From the NCBI GenBank assembly GCA_965248685.1, contig CBDFKC010000003.1:620001-684000 (forward strand): a DNA stretch of 64,000 bases. The letters run 5' to 3'. Both the position numbers and the translations under genes were made by a program. Under the pieces are notes generated by a model. That model saw only the letters and a list, made by a program, of their open reading frames with translations. It was not told the origin of the DNA and made no database searches. Each line of letters begins with the position of its first letter. Within the stretch, counting starts at the first letter, position 1. This stretch comes from VYFG01 sp965248685. GTDB lineage: Bacteria > Pseudomonadota > Gammaproteobacteria > Arenicellales > Poriferihabitantaceae. Positions 34,148 through 43,626 of the stretch are shown in pieces.

Positions 34148-35011
34148 ATGGCAGGCGCAAAAGAAATACGCAACCAGATCAAAAGCATTGGTAGCACTCG
34201 TAAGATTACCAAGGCCATGGAAATGGTAGCAGCAAGTAAAATGCGGCGGGCCCAGGACCGGATGAATATGGCCCGGCCCTATGCGCGCAAGATGCGCGGC
34301 GTGGTAGCCCATGCTTCCAGTGCCCATGCCGAATATAAACACCCCTACCTGCAAGATCGTGAGCAGGTTAATGGTGTTGGATTCATTATTGTCTCAAGCG
34401 ATCGGGGCTTATGTGGTGGCTTGAACGCTAACCTGTTCCGCAAGGTAGTCGGTGAAATGGCGAGCTGGAATGAAAAAGGAGTGAAAATTTCATTGACAGT
34501 ACTTGGCAAAAAAGCCAGCGCATTTTTCAAGCGCCACGGCGCCAGCGTTGTTAGTGAAGCCACTGATCTCGGAGATTCCCCCCGACTTGAAGAATTGGTC
34601 GGTGCGGTAAAGGTCATGATGGACGACTACAATGAGGGCAAGATCGATCGCCTGTTTGTAGTCTACAACGACTTCGTAAATACTATGACCCAGAAGCCAA
34701 CTGTGGAACAGTTGATTCCAATTATCCCGAGTGAGGAAGAGCAAACCAGCCATCATTGGGATTACATTTACGAACCTGATGCCAAGGATGTTATAGACAC
34801 CTTGATGTCGCGCTACATTGAGTCACTGGTTTATCAGGCGGTAGCGGAAAACTCTGCTTGTGAGCAGGCCGCCCGAATGGTCGCGATGAAGGCAGCAACC
34901 GACAACGCCGGAAATCTTATCGATGATCTGCAGCTGGTTTATAACAAGGCTCGTCAGGCAGCGATTACCCAGGAGTTGTCAGAAATAGTTAGTGGGGCGG
35001 CGGCGGTCTAA
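34148..35011 (+). CDS. atpG: F1Fo ATP synthase subunit gamma
   Basis: 287 residues. The N-terminal IRNQIKSIGSTRKITKAMEM and C-terminal ARMVAMKAATDNAGNLI coiled-coil segments form the rotor shaft, and SSDRGLCGGLN is the conserved core. Normal length and operon position. Confidence 0.97.
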   Translation: MAGAKEIRNQIKSIGSTRKITKAMEMVAASKMRRAQDRMNMARPYARKMRGVVAHASSAHAEYKHPYLQDREQVNGVGFIIVSSDRGLCGGLNANLFRKVVGEMASWNEKGVKISLTVLGKKASAFFKRHGASVVSEATDLGDSPRLEELVGAVKVMMDDYNEGKIDRLFVVYNDFVNTMTQKPTVEQLIPIIPSEEEQTSHHWDYIYEPDAKDVIDTLMSRYIESLVYQAVAENSACEQAARMVAMKAATDNAGNLIDDLQLVYNKARQAAITQELSEIVSGAAAV

Positions 35012-35067
35012 TCGACCGAAGCACTCCGTAGGAACGAATTAGTCATTAAATAGAGGTTTTTCGAACC

Positions 35068-36447
35068 ATGAGTTCTGGAAATATCGTAACAATTATCGGC
35101 GCGGTGGTCGATGTCAAATTTCCACGCGAAAGTGTACCCAAGGTATATGACGCGCTGGAAGTAACCGAAGGCGGACTTACCCTTGAAGTGCAGCAGCAAA
35201 TGGGCGACGGCGTGGTTCGTTGTATTTCCATGGGTTCTTCTGATGGGCTTAAGCGAGACCTGGAAGTCACCAATACCGGAGCACCAATTTCGGTACCGGT
35301 AGGTGCTGGCACTCTTGGTCGAATTATGGACGTTCTCGGCAATCCGGTCGACGAAGCCGGCGAGGTCCAGACCGAGCAAAGAATGCCTATTCATCGGGCG
35401 GCACCCAGCTACGAAGATCAGGCACCCAGCGTTGAATTGCTGGAAACCGGTGTGAAGGTTATTGACCTGATTATGCCCATCGCCAAAGGCGGTAAGATCG
35501 GCCTGTTCGGTGGTGCCGGCGTAGGTAAGACGGTTACCTTGCTTGAGCTAATCAATAATATTGCAACCGCCCACAGTGGTTTATCTGTGTTCGCCGGGGT
35601 GGGTGAACGTACCCGGGAAGGTAACGACTTTTACCATGAGATGACCGAGGCCGGGGTACTGGACAAGGTGGCAATGGTATACGGGCAGATGAATGAACCT
35701 CCCGGCAACCGCTTGCGCGTTGCGCTGACCGGTTTGACCATGGCGGAATACTTCCGTGACGAAGGTCGGGACGTATTGATGTTTATCGACAATATCTATC
35801 GTTATACCCTGGCTGGAACTGAAGTATCTGCGCTGCTTGGACGGATGCCTTCTGCGGTAGGCTATCAGCCGACCCTGGCAGACGAAATGGGCGTATTGCA
35901 GGAGCGAATTACCTCGACCAAAACTGGATCGATTACATCGTTCCAGGCGGTCTATGTTCCGGCGGACGATCTTACCGATCCATCTCCGGCTACAACCTTT
36001 GCTCACCTCGATGCTACCCTGGTACTATCCCGCCAAGTCGCGGAGCTTGGAATATATCCAGCGGTAGATCCACTGGACTCCACTTCACGACAGCTCGACC
36101 CATTGATTATCGGTGACGAACACTACAACACCGCACGATCGGTTCAGGGTACCTTGCAGCGATACAAGGAATTGCAGGACATCATCGCGATTCTCGGTAT
36201 GGACGAATTGTCTGAAGACGACAAGCAGGCGGTAAATCGTGCCCGTCGGATGCAACGATTTCTGTCCCAGCCGTTTACCGTAGCAGAAACCTTTACCGGT
36301 ACCCCGGGTAAGTTCGTTTCCCTGAGTGACACCATCAAAGGTTTCCAGGGCATTGCAAATGGGGACTACGATCACCTGCCTGAGCAGGCTTTTTATATGG
36401 TAGGTGGTATTGACGAGGCGATTGAAAAGGCAAAAGAACTCAATTAA
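35068..36447 (+). CDS. atpD: F1Fo ATP synthase subunit beta
   Basis: 459 residues. Catalytic subunit with P-loop GLFGGAGVGKTV, the catalytic Glu in GVGERTREGNDFY, Walker B VLMFIDNIYRYT and the DELSEDDK (DELSEED-type) lever. Normal length. Confidence 0.97.
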   Translation: MSSGNIVTIIGAVVDVKFPRESVPKVYDALEVTEGGLTLEVQQQMGDGVVRCISMGSSDGLKRDLEVTNTGAPISVPVGAGTLGRIMDVLGNPVDEAGEVQTEQRMPIHRAAPSYEDQAPSVELLETGVKVIDLIMPIAKGGKIGLFGGAGVGKTVTLLELINNIATAHSGLSVFAGVGERTREGNDFYHEMTEAGVLDKVAMVYGQMNEPPGNRLRVALTGLTMAEYFRDEGRDVLMFIDNIYRYTLAGTEVSALLGRMPSAVGYQPTLADEMGVLQERITSTKTGSITSFQAVYVPADDLTDPSPATTFAHLDATLVLSRQVAELGIYPAVDPLDSTSRQLDPLIIGDEHYNTARSVQGTLQRYKELQDIIAILGMDELSEDDKQAVNRARRMQRFLSQPFTVAETFTGTPGKFVSLSDTIKGFQGIANGDYDHLPEQAFYMVGGIDEAIEKAKELN

Positions 36448-36494
36448 GAGTTGCGCACTGATTTAAAGCATAATTGCGGGCAAACAGGTAAAAC

Positions 36495-36914
36495 ATGGCA
36501 ACTATTCAGGTCGAAATCGTTAGTGCAGAGCAGGAAGTCTGGTCTGGCGCTGGTACCATGGTATTTGCACCAGGTGAAGTAGGTGAGCTCGGTATTGCTC
36601 CGGGACATACGCCGCTGATTACCAGATTGAAGCCTGGAGATGTCAGAGTCCAGACTGAATCGGGTGAACAAGAGTTTATCTTTATTTCAGGGGGTATTCT
36701 TGAGGTTCAGCCCCACGTGGTAACTATTCTGTCTGATACCGCGGTTCGCGGCCATGACCTTGATGAAACTGCCGCACTTGAAGCCCAGAAAAAGGCTGAA
36801 GAAGCACTGTCCGATGCAGCCTCTGACATGGACTACGCTCAGGCCAAGGCGGAGCTTGTCAGTATCGCGGCCCAGCTACGTTCCATCGAGAAGTTACGCA
36901 ATCTTCGTAAATAG
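36495..36914 (+). CDS. atpC: F1Fo ATP synthase subunit epsilon
   Basis: 139 residues with an N-terminal beta-sandwich (VFAPGEVGELGIAPGHTPL) and two C-terminal helices. Last gene of the operon, followed after ~20 bp by a strong terminator. The glmU/glmS genes common after atpC in gammaproteobacteria are absent. Confidence 0.96.
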   Translation: MATIQVEIVSAEQEVWSGAGTMVFAPGEVGELGIAPGHTPLITRLKPGDVRVQTESGEQEFIFISGGILEVQPHVVTILSDTAVRGHDLDETAALEAQKKAEEALSDAASDMDYAQAKAELVSIAAQLRSIEKLRNLRK

Positions 36915-36934
36915 GAGTATTGGAATGAAGTCTG

Positions 36935-36961
36935 ACGCCCGCTTTTGCGGGCGTTTTTTTT
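36935..36961 (+). terminator. intrinsic terminator of the atp operon
   Basis: Stem ACGCCCGC (36935-36942), TTTT loop, GCGGGCGT (36947-36954), followed by a run of T. It is 20 bp past the atpC stop and a textbook intrinsic terminator. Confidence 0.93.
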
Positions 36962-37057
36962 CCGGGACGACTGGAGACCTTATGGTTGTGAAGTACTTGA
37001 ATTTCTCGGTTAATGGGCGCTAACACGAAATTCCCAAATCGCCTGGTATAAACAAAT

Positions 37058-37517
37058 ATGTCAAAAGTACAACCAGGAAAAATGGTGTCGATCTCATACT
37101 TGCTTAGAGACGCCGCAGACGAAATAGTCGAATACAGCGACCTACCGGTAACCTATTTGCACGGTGGTCAGCACGAATTATTTCCCCAGATCGTCAGTGC
37201 TCTGGAAGGAAAAAATAGGGCAAGAGGTGACCGTTAAGCTGGCCGCTGCAGAGGCATTTGGACCCCACGACCCAGGGCTTAAGTTCACCGATGATATTAA
37301 AAACTCACCGCCGGAAATTCGCTTTATTGGTGGCGAAATGGATGCAGAGGACGGGTCTAGAAATATTTTGCATTTCCGCGTTACCAAAATTGAAGATGGA
37401 AAAATAACCATCGACGCAAACCATATCCTTGCGGGTCAGGACCTCACTTTTGTAGTGACGATCACCGAGGTGCGGGATCCGACCGCAGAGGAAATACGGC
37501 AGCAAAACGCCAGCTAG
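37058..37517 (+). pseudogene. SlyD-like FKBP peptidyl-prolyl isomerase, frameshifted in an A6 run
   Basis: The frame from ATG 37058 begins MSKVQPGKMVSISYLLRDAA and runs through LHGGQHELFPQIVSALEGK, matching the first FKBP half. After the A6 run (37210-37215) it leaves the family sequence and soon stops. The continuation (KIGQEVTVKLAAAEAFGPHD, then FRVTKIEDGKITIDANHILAGQDLTF, quoted in parts: HILAGQDLTF) lies in another frame to 37517 and is a typical SlyD C-terminal half. Removing one A restores a ~152-residue protein. It may be a genuine mutation, a sequencing error in the homopolymer, or recoding; a simple -1 shift would hit a stop at once, so only +1 (or -2) works. Confidence 0.75.
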
Positions 37518-37553
37518 TGGGTCGCCCGATCGCTCATCGATTCCTTTACAAAG

Positions 37554-38180
37554 CTATCCGCTCTGGTTGATCTCAATTATTTCGTATTCCTGCAAAATCT
37601 GAGTAACCCCGTCGAATCCTTCTGCCACCGCGGCGGTTAATCCGGCAGCCCGGGCGCCTTCTACATTGAGTATGTTGTCATCAATGAACAGAATTTGCGC
37701 CGGATCGACATCCATCGCCCGGGCGGCATAGGTATAAGTGGTTGTGTCGGGCTTGGCTAAGCCAATCTGATAGGAAGCAAAGTAGTGGGTGACGGCGCCG
37801 TGGTCGAGTAATTCCTGCTGCAAAGGAGGCCAGTGTACTTCCGTTATATTAGATAGAATTCCCACGGAATATCGTTCACTGAGCTGCTTCAACAGCGGGA
37901 ACACTCCGGGGTAAAACCCGACTACCCAGCTACTAAACTGGTTAAGAAAACTGTCGATCGTACAGCCCAGGTTATTTTCTGCAATAAATCGAGCAGCAAA
38001 TTCACTCGGAGTAACTTCGCCGCGTTCAAATGCCTGGGTAAATGGCGAAGTTAACCACTGTTGCCAATTTTCAGATTCGCTGAGATCTGCCCTGAACCAT
38101 CCGGTGGTTTCAGGTCGACGATCGAGTTCAACCAGGACACCGCCAAGGTCAAACAATAAGACACGAAAAGCCTGACTCAA
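37554..38180 (-). CDS. HAD-IA family hydrolase (haloacid dehalogenase-like)
   Basis: 208 residues. Motif I LLFDLGGVLVELD, motif II ILSNITEVH, Lys in GLAKPDTTTY and motif III ILFIDDNILNVEGAR define a class IA HAD phosphatase of the YihX type (sugar-phosphate or nucleotide phosphatases). It is separate from its neighbours and its substrate is unknown. Confidence 0.85.
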   Translation of the reverse strand: MSQAFRVLLFDLGGVLVELDRRPETTGWFRADLSESENWQQWLTSPFTQAFERGEVTPSEFAARFIAENNLGCTIDSFLNQFSSWVVGFYPGVFPLLKQLSERYSVGILSNITEVHWPPLQQELLDHGAVTHYFASYQIGLAKPDTTTYTYAARAMDVDPAQILFIDDNILNVEGARAAGLTAAVAEGFDGVTQILQEYEIIEINQSG

Positions 38181-38274
38181 TGGACTACAGGTGAATTAAC
38201 CGACGTTATCCAGGCATGTTTGTCGAACCAGAAACTCCACCCAAGACCAATAGGATTGGCTCACCGCATTTCGA

Positions 38275-39153
38275 TCAATCCGATAAATCGTTGCGATGCA
38301 GCCTGGTTACCAGACTGGAAGTATCATAGCGATTACCGCCATTTGCCTGTATCTCAGCATAATACCCGTCAACAATTTTACTAACCGGTAGCTCGGAGTT
38401 GTTACGCGCGGCTTCATCCATACACAAGCCCAGGTCTTTCCGCATCCAGTCGACTGCAAAACCAAATTCAAATTCGTTTTCAAGCATGGTCTGATGGCGA
38501 TTGACCATTTGCCAGGATCCCGCGGCCCCTTTGGAAATTACGTCGAAAACCTTCAACCCGTCGAGGCCCGCATTGACCCCAAAAGCAAGCCCTTCTGAAA
38601 GACCCTGAACCAAACCAGCAATACAAATCTGGTTGACCATTTTGGTAAGCTGTCCCGAACCGGAATCTCCCATCAGCAATGCAGCTTGGGCAAAACTATC
38701 TATTAGTGGCTTGGCTTTATCGAAAGTCTGCTGATCGCCGCCAATCATAACGGTCAATGCCCCATTCTCCGCTCCGGCCTGACCCCCTGATACCGGCGCA
38801 TCGAGAAATTCAACTCCCAGGGACTTCGCCGCGGCATACAGCTCTCGGGCTATATCTGCTGAAGCGGTGGTGTGGTCAACAAATACGGCGCCGGTTTTCA
38901 TTGCTTCAAAGGCGCCGCCATCGGCGGTAGTGACGCTACGCAAATCGTCGTCATTGCCAACGCAGCAAAATATAAAATCGGCGTCCCCAGCGGCTTCGGC
39001 CGGGCTAGCTGCCATTCGACCATTGTGTTGAGCGACCCATTTTTCCGCCTTGGCGGTGGTGCGGTTATAAACGCAAACATCATAGCCATTTGCGGCCAGG
39101 TGTCCTGCCATGGGGTAACCCATTACGCCGAGACCAAGGAATGAAACTTTCAT
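38275..39153 (-). CDS. 3-hydroxyisobutyrate dehydrogenase-family NAD(P)-dependent oxidoreductase
   Basis: 292 residues. N-terminal Rossmann motif VSFLGLGVMGYPMAGHLA, substrate motif FLDAPVSGGQAGAENG and catalytic Lys region GQLTKMVNQI match beta-hydroxyacid dehydrogenases (MmsB/GarR/Ymdf-like). It could act on 3-hydroxyisobutyrate, tartronate semialdehyde or short beta-hydroxyacids. No pathway genes are adjacent to choose among them. Confidence 0.87.
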   Translation of the reverse strand: MKVSFLGLGVMGYPMAGHLAANGYDVCVYNRTTAKAEKWVAQHNGRMAASPAEAAGDADFIFCCVGNDDDLRSVTTADGGAFEAMKTGAVFVDHTTASADIARELYAAAKSLGVEFLDAPVSGGQAGAENGALTVMIGGDQQTFDKAKPLIDSFAQAALLMGDSGSGQLTKMVNQICIAGLVQGLSEGLAFGVNAGLDGLKVFDVISKGAAGSWQMVNRHQTMLENEFEFGFAVDWMRKDLGLCMDEAARNNSELPVSKIVDGYYAEIQANGGNRYDTSSLVTRLHRNDLSD

Positions 39154-39274
39154 GGTTATTTCCAGTTAAATATTCGAGGGGCCAGACTTTAGCGCAATCC
39201 CGTCGCTAAGGTAAATCGCTATCTGCGATAATTAGGCGAATCTATGAGCAGTCTAACAATTAGTGCAGAATACT

Positions 39275-39835
39275 ATGAATTCTTTGGCGACAAAATACCT
39301 GGATGACTTGTCGGTAGACCGGACTGATCCTGTGTACCTGGCAGTAGAAAAGCTTGAAATGATTCTGCAGCAATCTGCAGATGCTGTATGGGAAGAGGCA
39401 GTACCGGCGGAAATGATGCAGATGTTCAGTGACGAACAATGGCCCAATTTGCTGTTCCAATTCCAGCCATCGATGTGGGTGTTCGAAATCGATTTCGCCT
39501 TGATAGAGTTTCGTCAGGCCGTGGAAAAGGGTATCAGGCCGGACCTGCCCCAGCGCCAGGAATCCCGCCACTGGTTAGTCTTTTGTGATCAAGACGGGCA
39601 ACTGCTGCGTGCCATGGATCAACTGGAATATCAGGCTATTTCCCTGGCTAACAGGGGTATGGAATTTGCCGCTATTGCCCGAGAATTGTGGCCCGATATC
39701 GCCGCTGAGCAGCAGCAAAGTCAGCTCACAGAAATACTATTGGTGTGGCTCGGTGAGGGACTGGTAATAGACGCAGGAGTAGCGTTACCGGAGGACGCTG
39801 AATTTGAACAGAAAAAAAGTAAGGTCCCAGGGTAG
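39275..39835 (+). CDS. conserved-looking hypothetical protein
   Basis: A 186-residue acidic, soluble protein rich in Glu, Gln and Trp, with no signal peptide or membrane helix. It ends 2 bp before the convergent lptG stop. Two similar starts exist (GTG 39263, ATG 39275); the ATG is preferred. A C-terminal helical segment (ISLANRGMEFAAIARELWPD) looks like a helix-turn-helix-type fold, but I recognise no family. It is likely real because it fills the space with good codon structure. Confidence 0.6.
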   Translation: MNSLATKYLDDLSVDRTDPVYLAVEKLEMILQQSADAVWEEAVPAEMMQMFSDEQWPNLLFQFQPSMWVFEIDFALIEFRQAVEKGIRPDLPQRQESRHWLVFCDQDGQLLRAMDQLEYQAISLANRGMEFAAIARELWPDIAAEQQQSQLTEILLVWLGEGLVIDAGVALPEDAEFEQKKSKVPG

Positions 39836-39837
39836 AC

Positions 39838-40905
39838 CTACTCTACCCGCCGCATCATGATCAGGGCGAAAAATAAAAATCCAACCACCGGTAGGGTCGC
39901 GCCGAGAAATGGTGACATACCATTAGCCAGCACAACATATCCCAGGCCCTTGTTAGCGGCATAAAATCCGAGTCCCAACATGATACCTATAAACAGGCTA
40001 CGTCCCAGGCCCCCAGACCTGATATTCACGAAAACAAAAGGTATTGCCAGAACCACCATAACAGCGGTAGACAGGGGTAGCATCAATTTGCCCCAAAAAG
40101 CGAGTTCAAAGGGGTCGGTCTTCTGCTGATTGGACGACAGATGCTTGATATATCGACTCAGCTGCCAAAATGACAATTGGTCAGGTTGAATTAGAAACAC
40201 CGATAAAATTTGTGGAGTAACTCTTGACTGCCATTGCGCGCTCGGCGTGTTGACAATTTCGGTTTTTCCATCAGGGTCGATCAGAGTCTGGTTAACATTA
40301 TTGATTAGCCAGAATTCGTCCTGAAAAATACCTTCGTCTGCGGTCACCATGGAGCGCAGCCTTTTATCGGGATCGAATTCGAATACTTTAACTCGAAGCA
40401 GAGTAAGGTCCGGCAATACTTCGCCGACGTTCACATAGGTCTGGGTATCGCGCATCCACAATCCAAAATTAGTCTGTTGTTGAATGTTCTGCTGGAGTGC
40501 TTCGGCTCGACCACGCTGGGCTCGAGTTTCGGTATAGGGGGAAATGACTTCACCTACTATCACCGCGAATACTACAAACAAACCACCCATTTTGAGCGCC
40601 GCGGTAGTAATCTGTAGCATTGAGACACCACTCGCTCGCATGACGATAAGCTCTGAATCATTTGCCAGCAATGATAAGCCGATGATAGTCCCAAGCAAGG
40701 CGGCCATGGGAAAAAGCTCGTAGAGCAATCTTGGGATTGTTAGACCAACATATACTATGGCCTCAAACAACCCATAGTCGCCTTTGCCAAGAGAGCTGAT
40801 CTGATCAAGGAAATTAATAAAGGTAAATAGCGCGAGCAATACCGCCATGGATACCATGGAATATTGCAGGATAATTTTACCGAGATATCGGTTCAGTATA
40901 ACCAT
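39838..40905 (-). CDS. lptG: LPS export ABC transporter permease LptG
   Basis: 355 residues with N-terminal (ILQYSMVSMAVLLALFTFINF) and C-terminal membrane helix groups flanking a periplasmic jellyroll domain. ELFPMAALLGTIIGLSLLANDSELIVMRASG matches the LptF/G coupling region (core SELIVMRASG). With LptF and LptB2 it extracts LPS from the inner membrane. It follows lptF after 7 bp. Confidence 0.93.
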   Translation of the reverse strand: MVILNRYLGKIILQYSMVSMAVLLALFTFINFLDQISSLGKGDYGLFEAIVYVGLTIPRLLYELFPMAALLGTIIGLSLLANDSELIVMRASGVSMLQITTAALKMGGLFVVFAVIVGEVISPYTETRAQRGRAEALQQNIQQQTNFGLWMRDTQTYVNVGEVLPDLTLLRVKVFEFDPDKRLRSMVTADEGIFQDEFWLINNVNQTLIDPDGKTEIVNTPSAQWQSRVTPQILSVFLIQPDQLSFWQLSRYIKHLSSNQQKTDPFELAFWGKLMLPLSTAVMVVLAIPFVFVNIRSGGLGRSLFIGIMLGLGFYAANKGLGYVVLANGMSPFLGATLPVVGFLFFALIMMRRVE

Positions 40906-40912
40906 ATGTCAG

Positions 40913-41998
40913 CTAGCTGGCGAGCCAGGGGAGCAGGCGCTTGTTTTTATCTCGCCGGTTAAAAAAATAAATGGCGAGAGCAAGAAAACAGGCGTGAACA
41001 ATCCACAGTCCAATATGCGGGTTCAACGTGCCCTTGCGTATCATCGCAATGGAAAACCCAAGCAAATTGGAATAAATAAAATAGACCAGCAACGCTGCAA
41101 CCAAACCCGGAAATCTCGCTTTGCGGTAACGGATTGAGGAAAACGCCAGAGCGAAAATCATCAGCACGGGCAACATCGCAACCTTGGAAATCCGCCAATG
41201 CAATTCGCCGGTCGCCGAGCGATGATCTTCAGCCAGTAAATCAAACGTACGCATGGCTTTGACCGGCAACGCGCCGCTTTCGTTGGAACGTTGTTTCAAA
41301 CGTAATGCGTAGGTTTCGAAATCCAGCACTCCGTATTCGACCGCACCAGCAGCGCCGCGGTACTGGGTACCATTTTTTAGGATCAGGAAGTCATCATTGG
41401 ACTCTTCGTCGACAGTTTTAAAACCGATATTGGCAACCACAACGCCTTCTTCCTGCTCTGAACCATTGTAGACAAATATGTCCCGAAAGGTATCGGTAGC
41501 CTGATCGTAACGTTCGACAAAATAGACACCAGCACCGTTACGGGTCTCGGTAAATACCCCTGGCAATATTCCGATGACGTCGGTTCGGTTTCGGTATTCG
41601 TGTTCCTTGGCGCTGGAAATTTCCGCCGACAATGGGGATAAATACAGCGAAAACATCGCCACCATCGAACCAACTACCAGAAACAATATCAGGACTGGCC
41701 GGATAAACTGACGCATTCCAATGCCGCATGCACTGATCACCGTTAGTTCGTTATCCCGAATCCAGCGCCCCATTACCAGCAGCATTGAGATGTAGAGTAC
41801 CAGCGGCACCAGTATATCAAGCACCGTGATCATTTTAAGCAGTACCAGCACAAACACACTGTTTATCGGAATATCCCCTTCCGCGGCTTGCCGCAGGAAA
41901 TCGACAAAGCGGGTGACCAGGAAAATTGAAAACAAAATTGCGATAACCGCGCTGCTGGTATGCAGTACTTCGCGAATAAATGCACGGTGAAAAATCAT
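40913..41998 (-). CDS. lptF: LPS export ABC transporter permease LptF
   Basis: 361 residues with six helices around a periplasmic domain. MIFHRAFIREVLHTSSAVI and MGRWIRDNELTVISACGIGM (coupling helix with NELTV) are typical LptF. It is divergent from pepA, the common gammaproteobacterial order. On the minus strand, TATACA (in CTTATACAGG, about 42023-42028) could be its -10 box. Confidence 0.93.
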   Translation of the reverse strand: MIFHRAFIREVLHTSSAVIAILFSIFLVTRFVDFLRQAAEGDIPINSVFVLVLLKMITVLDILVPLVLYISMLLVMGRWIRDNELTVISACGIGMRQFIRPVLILFLVVGSMVAMFSLYLSPLSAEISSAKEHEYRNRTDVIGILPGVFTETRNGAGVYFVERYDQATDTFRDIFVYNGSEQEEGVVVANIGFKTVDEESNDDFLILKNGTQYRGAAGAVEYGVLDFETYALRLKQRSNESGALPVKAMRTFDLLAEDHRSATGELHWRISKVAMLPVLMIFALAFSSIRYRKARFPGLVAALLVYFIYSNLLGFSIAMIRKGTLNPHIGLWIVHACFLALAIYFFNRRDKNKRLLPWLAS

Positions 41999-42072
41999 GG
42001 GAGAATTCTACCTTGTTTGCCCCTGTATAAGAGACAGAAATAGCCGAATCACTGACTGCAAATGTGGCAGCT

Positions 42073-42081
42073 TGCTATAAT
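42073..42081 (+). promoter_or_regulatory. extended -10 promoter of pepA
   Basis: TGCTATAAT gives an extended -10 (TGn plus TATAAT at 42076-42081). A CTGACT 18 bp upstream is a fair -35. It lies 34 bp before the chosen pepA start, which also argues against the longer frame starting at 42062. Confidence 0.7.
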
Positions 42082-42115
42082 CAACCCGGTTAATAATCTA
42101 AGATACTTAATCACC

Positions 42116-43612
42116 ATGGCAGCTAAAGTGGACTATTCAGCAAAAAGTAACAAAATCGAAACCCTGGGATCAAGATGTCTGGTCGTCGGGGTATACAGCG
42201 GTGGGCGGAACCGGCTGTCCACAAGTGCAGAAAACCTGGACAAAGCTACCAAAAAAGCGATAAGCGAAATCCTGAGCAAAGGCGATATTTCGGGTGAAAC
42301 AGGTTCTAGCTTGATGTTGTATAACCTTAGCGGTATTCGCGCGGAGCGCCTGTTGTTAATTGGACTAGGCGCTGCCGCCAAGGTTAATGCTGCAGTATTG
42401 CGCAGCGCCACTGCCAGTGCTGCCAGGGTTGCGCGTACCCATGGCATTCGCTCGATGGAATTAAGTTTATTTGATAAGCGATACGACAAACTGGAAATAG
42501 GTCGGATGGTGCGTATTGCGGTTGAATCAATCGACCATACGCTCTACCGATTTGATCAGACAAAAAGTAAGCGCAAGAAACCCATTGCCCTGAAATCTGT
42601 ATGTATGCTGGTTGATCGGACCAGCTTGAGCGAGGCGAAAAAAGGAGTAGCAGAAGGCGCTGCTATTGCCAGGGGAACCGCGTTAGCACGAACCCTTGGG
42701 AATCTACCCGGAAATATTTGTACTCCGAGTTACTTGGCGCGTCAGGCCAAAGCCATGCAGAAAGACTTGCCTATTAAAACCCGAGTGCTCAACGAGGCGG
42801 AAATGAAGCGCCTGAAAATGGGGTCACTGTTGTCGGTATCTCGGGGTAGCCGGGAGCCGGCCAAGCTTATCATCATGGAATACAAAGGAGGTGAGCGCGG
42901 CGAAGCCCCGGTGGTTCTGGTGGGTAAAGGTCTGACATTTGACGCCGGCGGGATTTCGATTAAACCGGCTGCAGCGATGGACGAAATGAAGTTTGACATG
43001 TGTGGCGGTGCCAGTGTGTTTGGCGCGATCCAGGCGATTGCTGAGCTAGGTACCAGACAAAACGTTATCGGTGTGGTCGCTGCGAGCGAAAACCTGCCCG
43101 ATGGGGCCGCCAATAAGCCGGGGGATATCGTTACCAGTATGGCGGGAAAAACTATCGAAATCCTCAACACAGATGCTGAAGGCCGATTAATTTTATGCGA
43201 TGCCCTGACTTACGTTGAACGATTCAAACCTGCGGCAGTGGTGGATATAGCGACCTTAACCGGTGCCTGCGTGGTTGCTCTGGGGGCGCCTGCCAGCGGG
43301 CTATTCAGCAATAGCGACAAGCTGGCCAATGCATTGCTTACCGCTGGCGAATCCAGCGGTGACCGGGCCTGGAGGCTGCCTGTCTGGGAAGAATACAGTC
43401 AACTATTGAAGAGCAACTTCGCCGATCTGGCAAACATAGGAGGGCGTACCGCCGGCGCAGTGACCGCCGCCTGCTTCCTTAAAGAATTTACCAAGGCCTA
43501 CGACTGGGCCCATCTCGATATCGCAGGAAGTGCCTGGAATTCAGGAGCCCAGAAAGGTTCCACCGGGAGGCCAGTACCACTGTTGGTGGAATTTCTGCTG
43601 AATCGGGTTTAG
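42116..43612 (+). CDS. pepA: leucyl aminopeptidase (M17)
   Basis: 498 residues from the ATG at 42116, downstream of the promoter. The C-terminal catalytic domain shows VGKGLTFDAGGISIKPA (metal/catalytic Lys), KFDMCGGASVFGA and the family signature NTDAEGRLILCDAL. In E. coli PepA also binds DNA and aids XerCD recombination and carAB control. The N-terminal domain is short and divergent, so that extra role is uncertain. The holC gene follows 14 bp downstream. Confidence 0.94.
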   Translation: MAAKVDYSAKSNKIETLGSRCLVVGVYSGGRNRLSTSAENLDKATKKAISEILSKGDISGETGSSLMLYNLSGIRAERLLLIGLGAAAKVNAAVLRSATASAARVARTHGIRSMELSLFDKRYDKLEIGRMVRIAVESIDHTLYRFDQTKSKRKKPIALKSVCMLVDRTSLSEAKKGVAEGAAIARGTALARTLGNLPGNICTPSYLARQAKAMQKDLPIKTRVLNEAEMKRLKMGSLLSVSRGSREPAKLIIMEYKGGERGEAPVVLVGKGLTFDAGGISIKPAAAMDEMKFDMCGGASVFGAIQAIAELGTRQNVIGVVAASENLPDGAANKPGDIVTSMAGKTIEILNTDAEGRLILCDALTYVERFKPAAVVDIATLTGACVVALGAPASGLFSNSDKLANALLTAGESSGDRAWRLPVWEEYSQLLKSNFADLANIGGRTAGAVTAACFLKEFTKAYDWAHLDIAGSAWNSGAQKGSTGRPVPLLVEFLLNRV

Positions 43613-43626
43613 CTGGGCCTGGATGA

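Noticed and set aside
36714..36723. CCCACGTGGT as a parS half-match
   Set aside because: It is inside atpC and the outer bases do not match the 16-bp parS palindrome.
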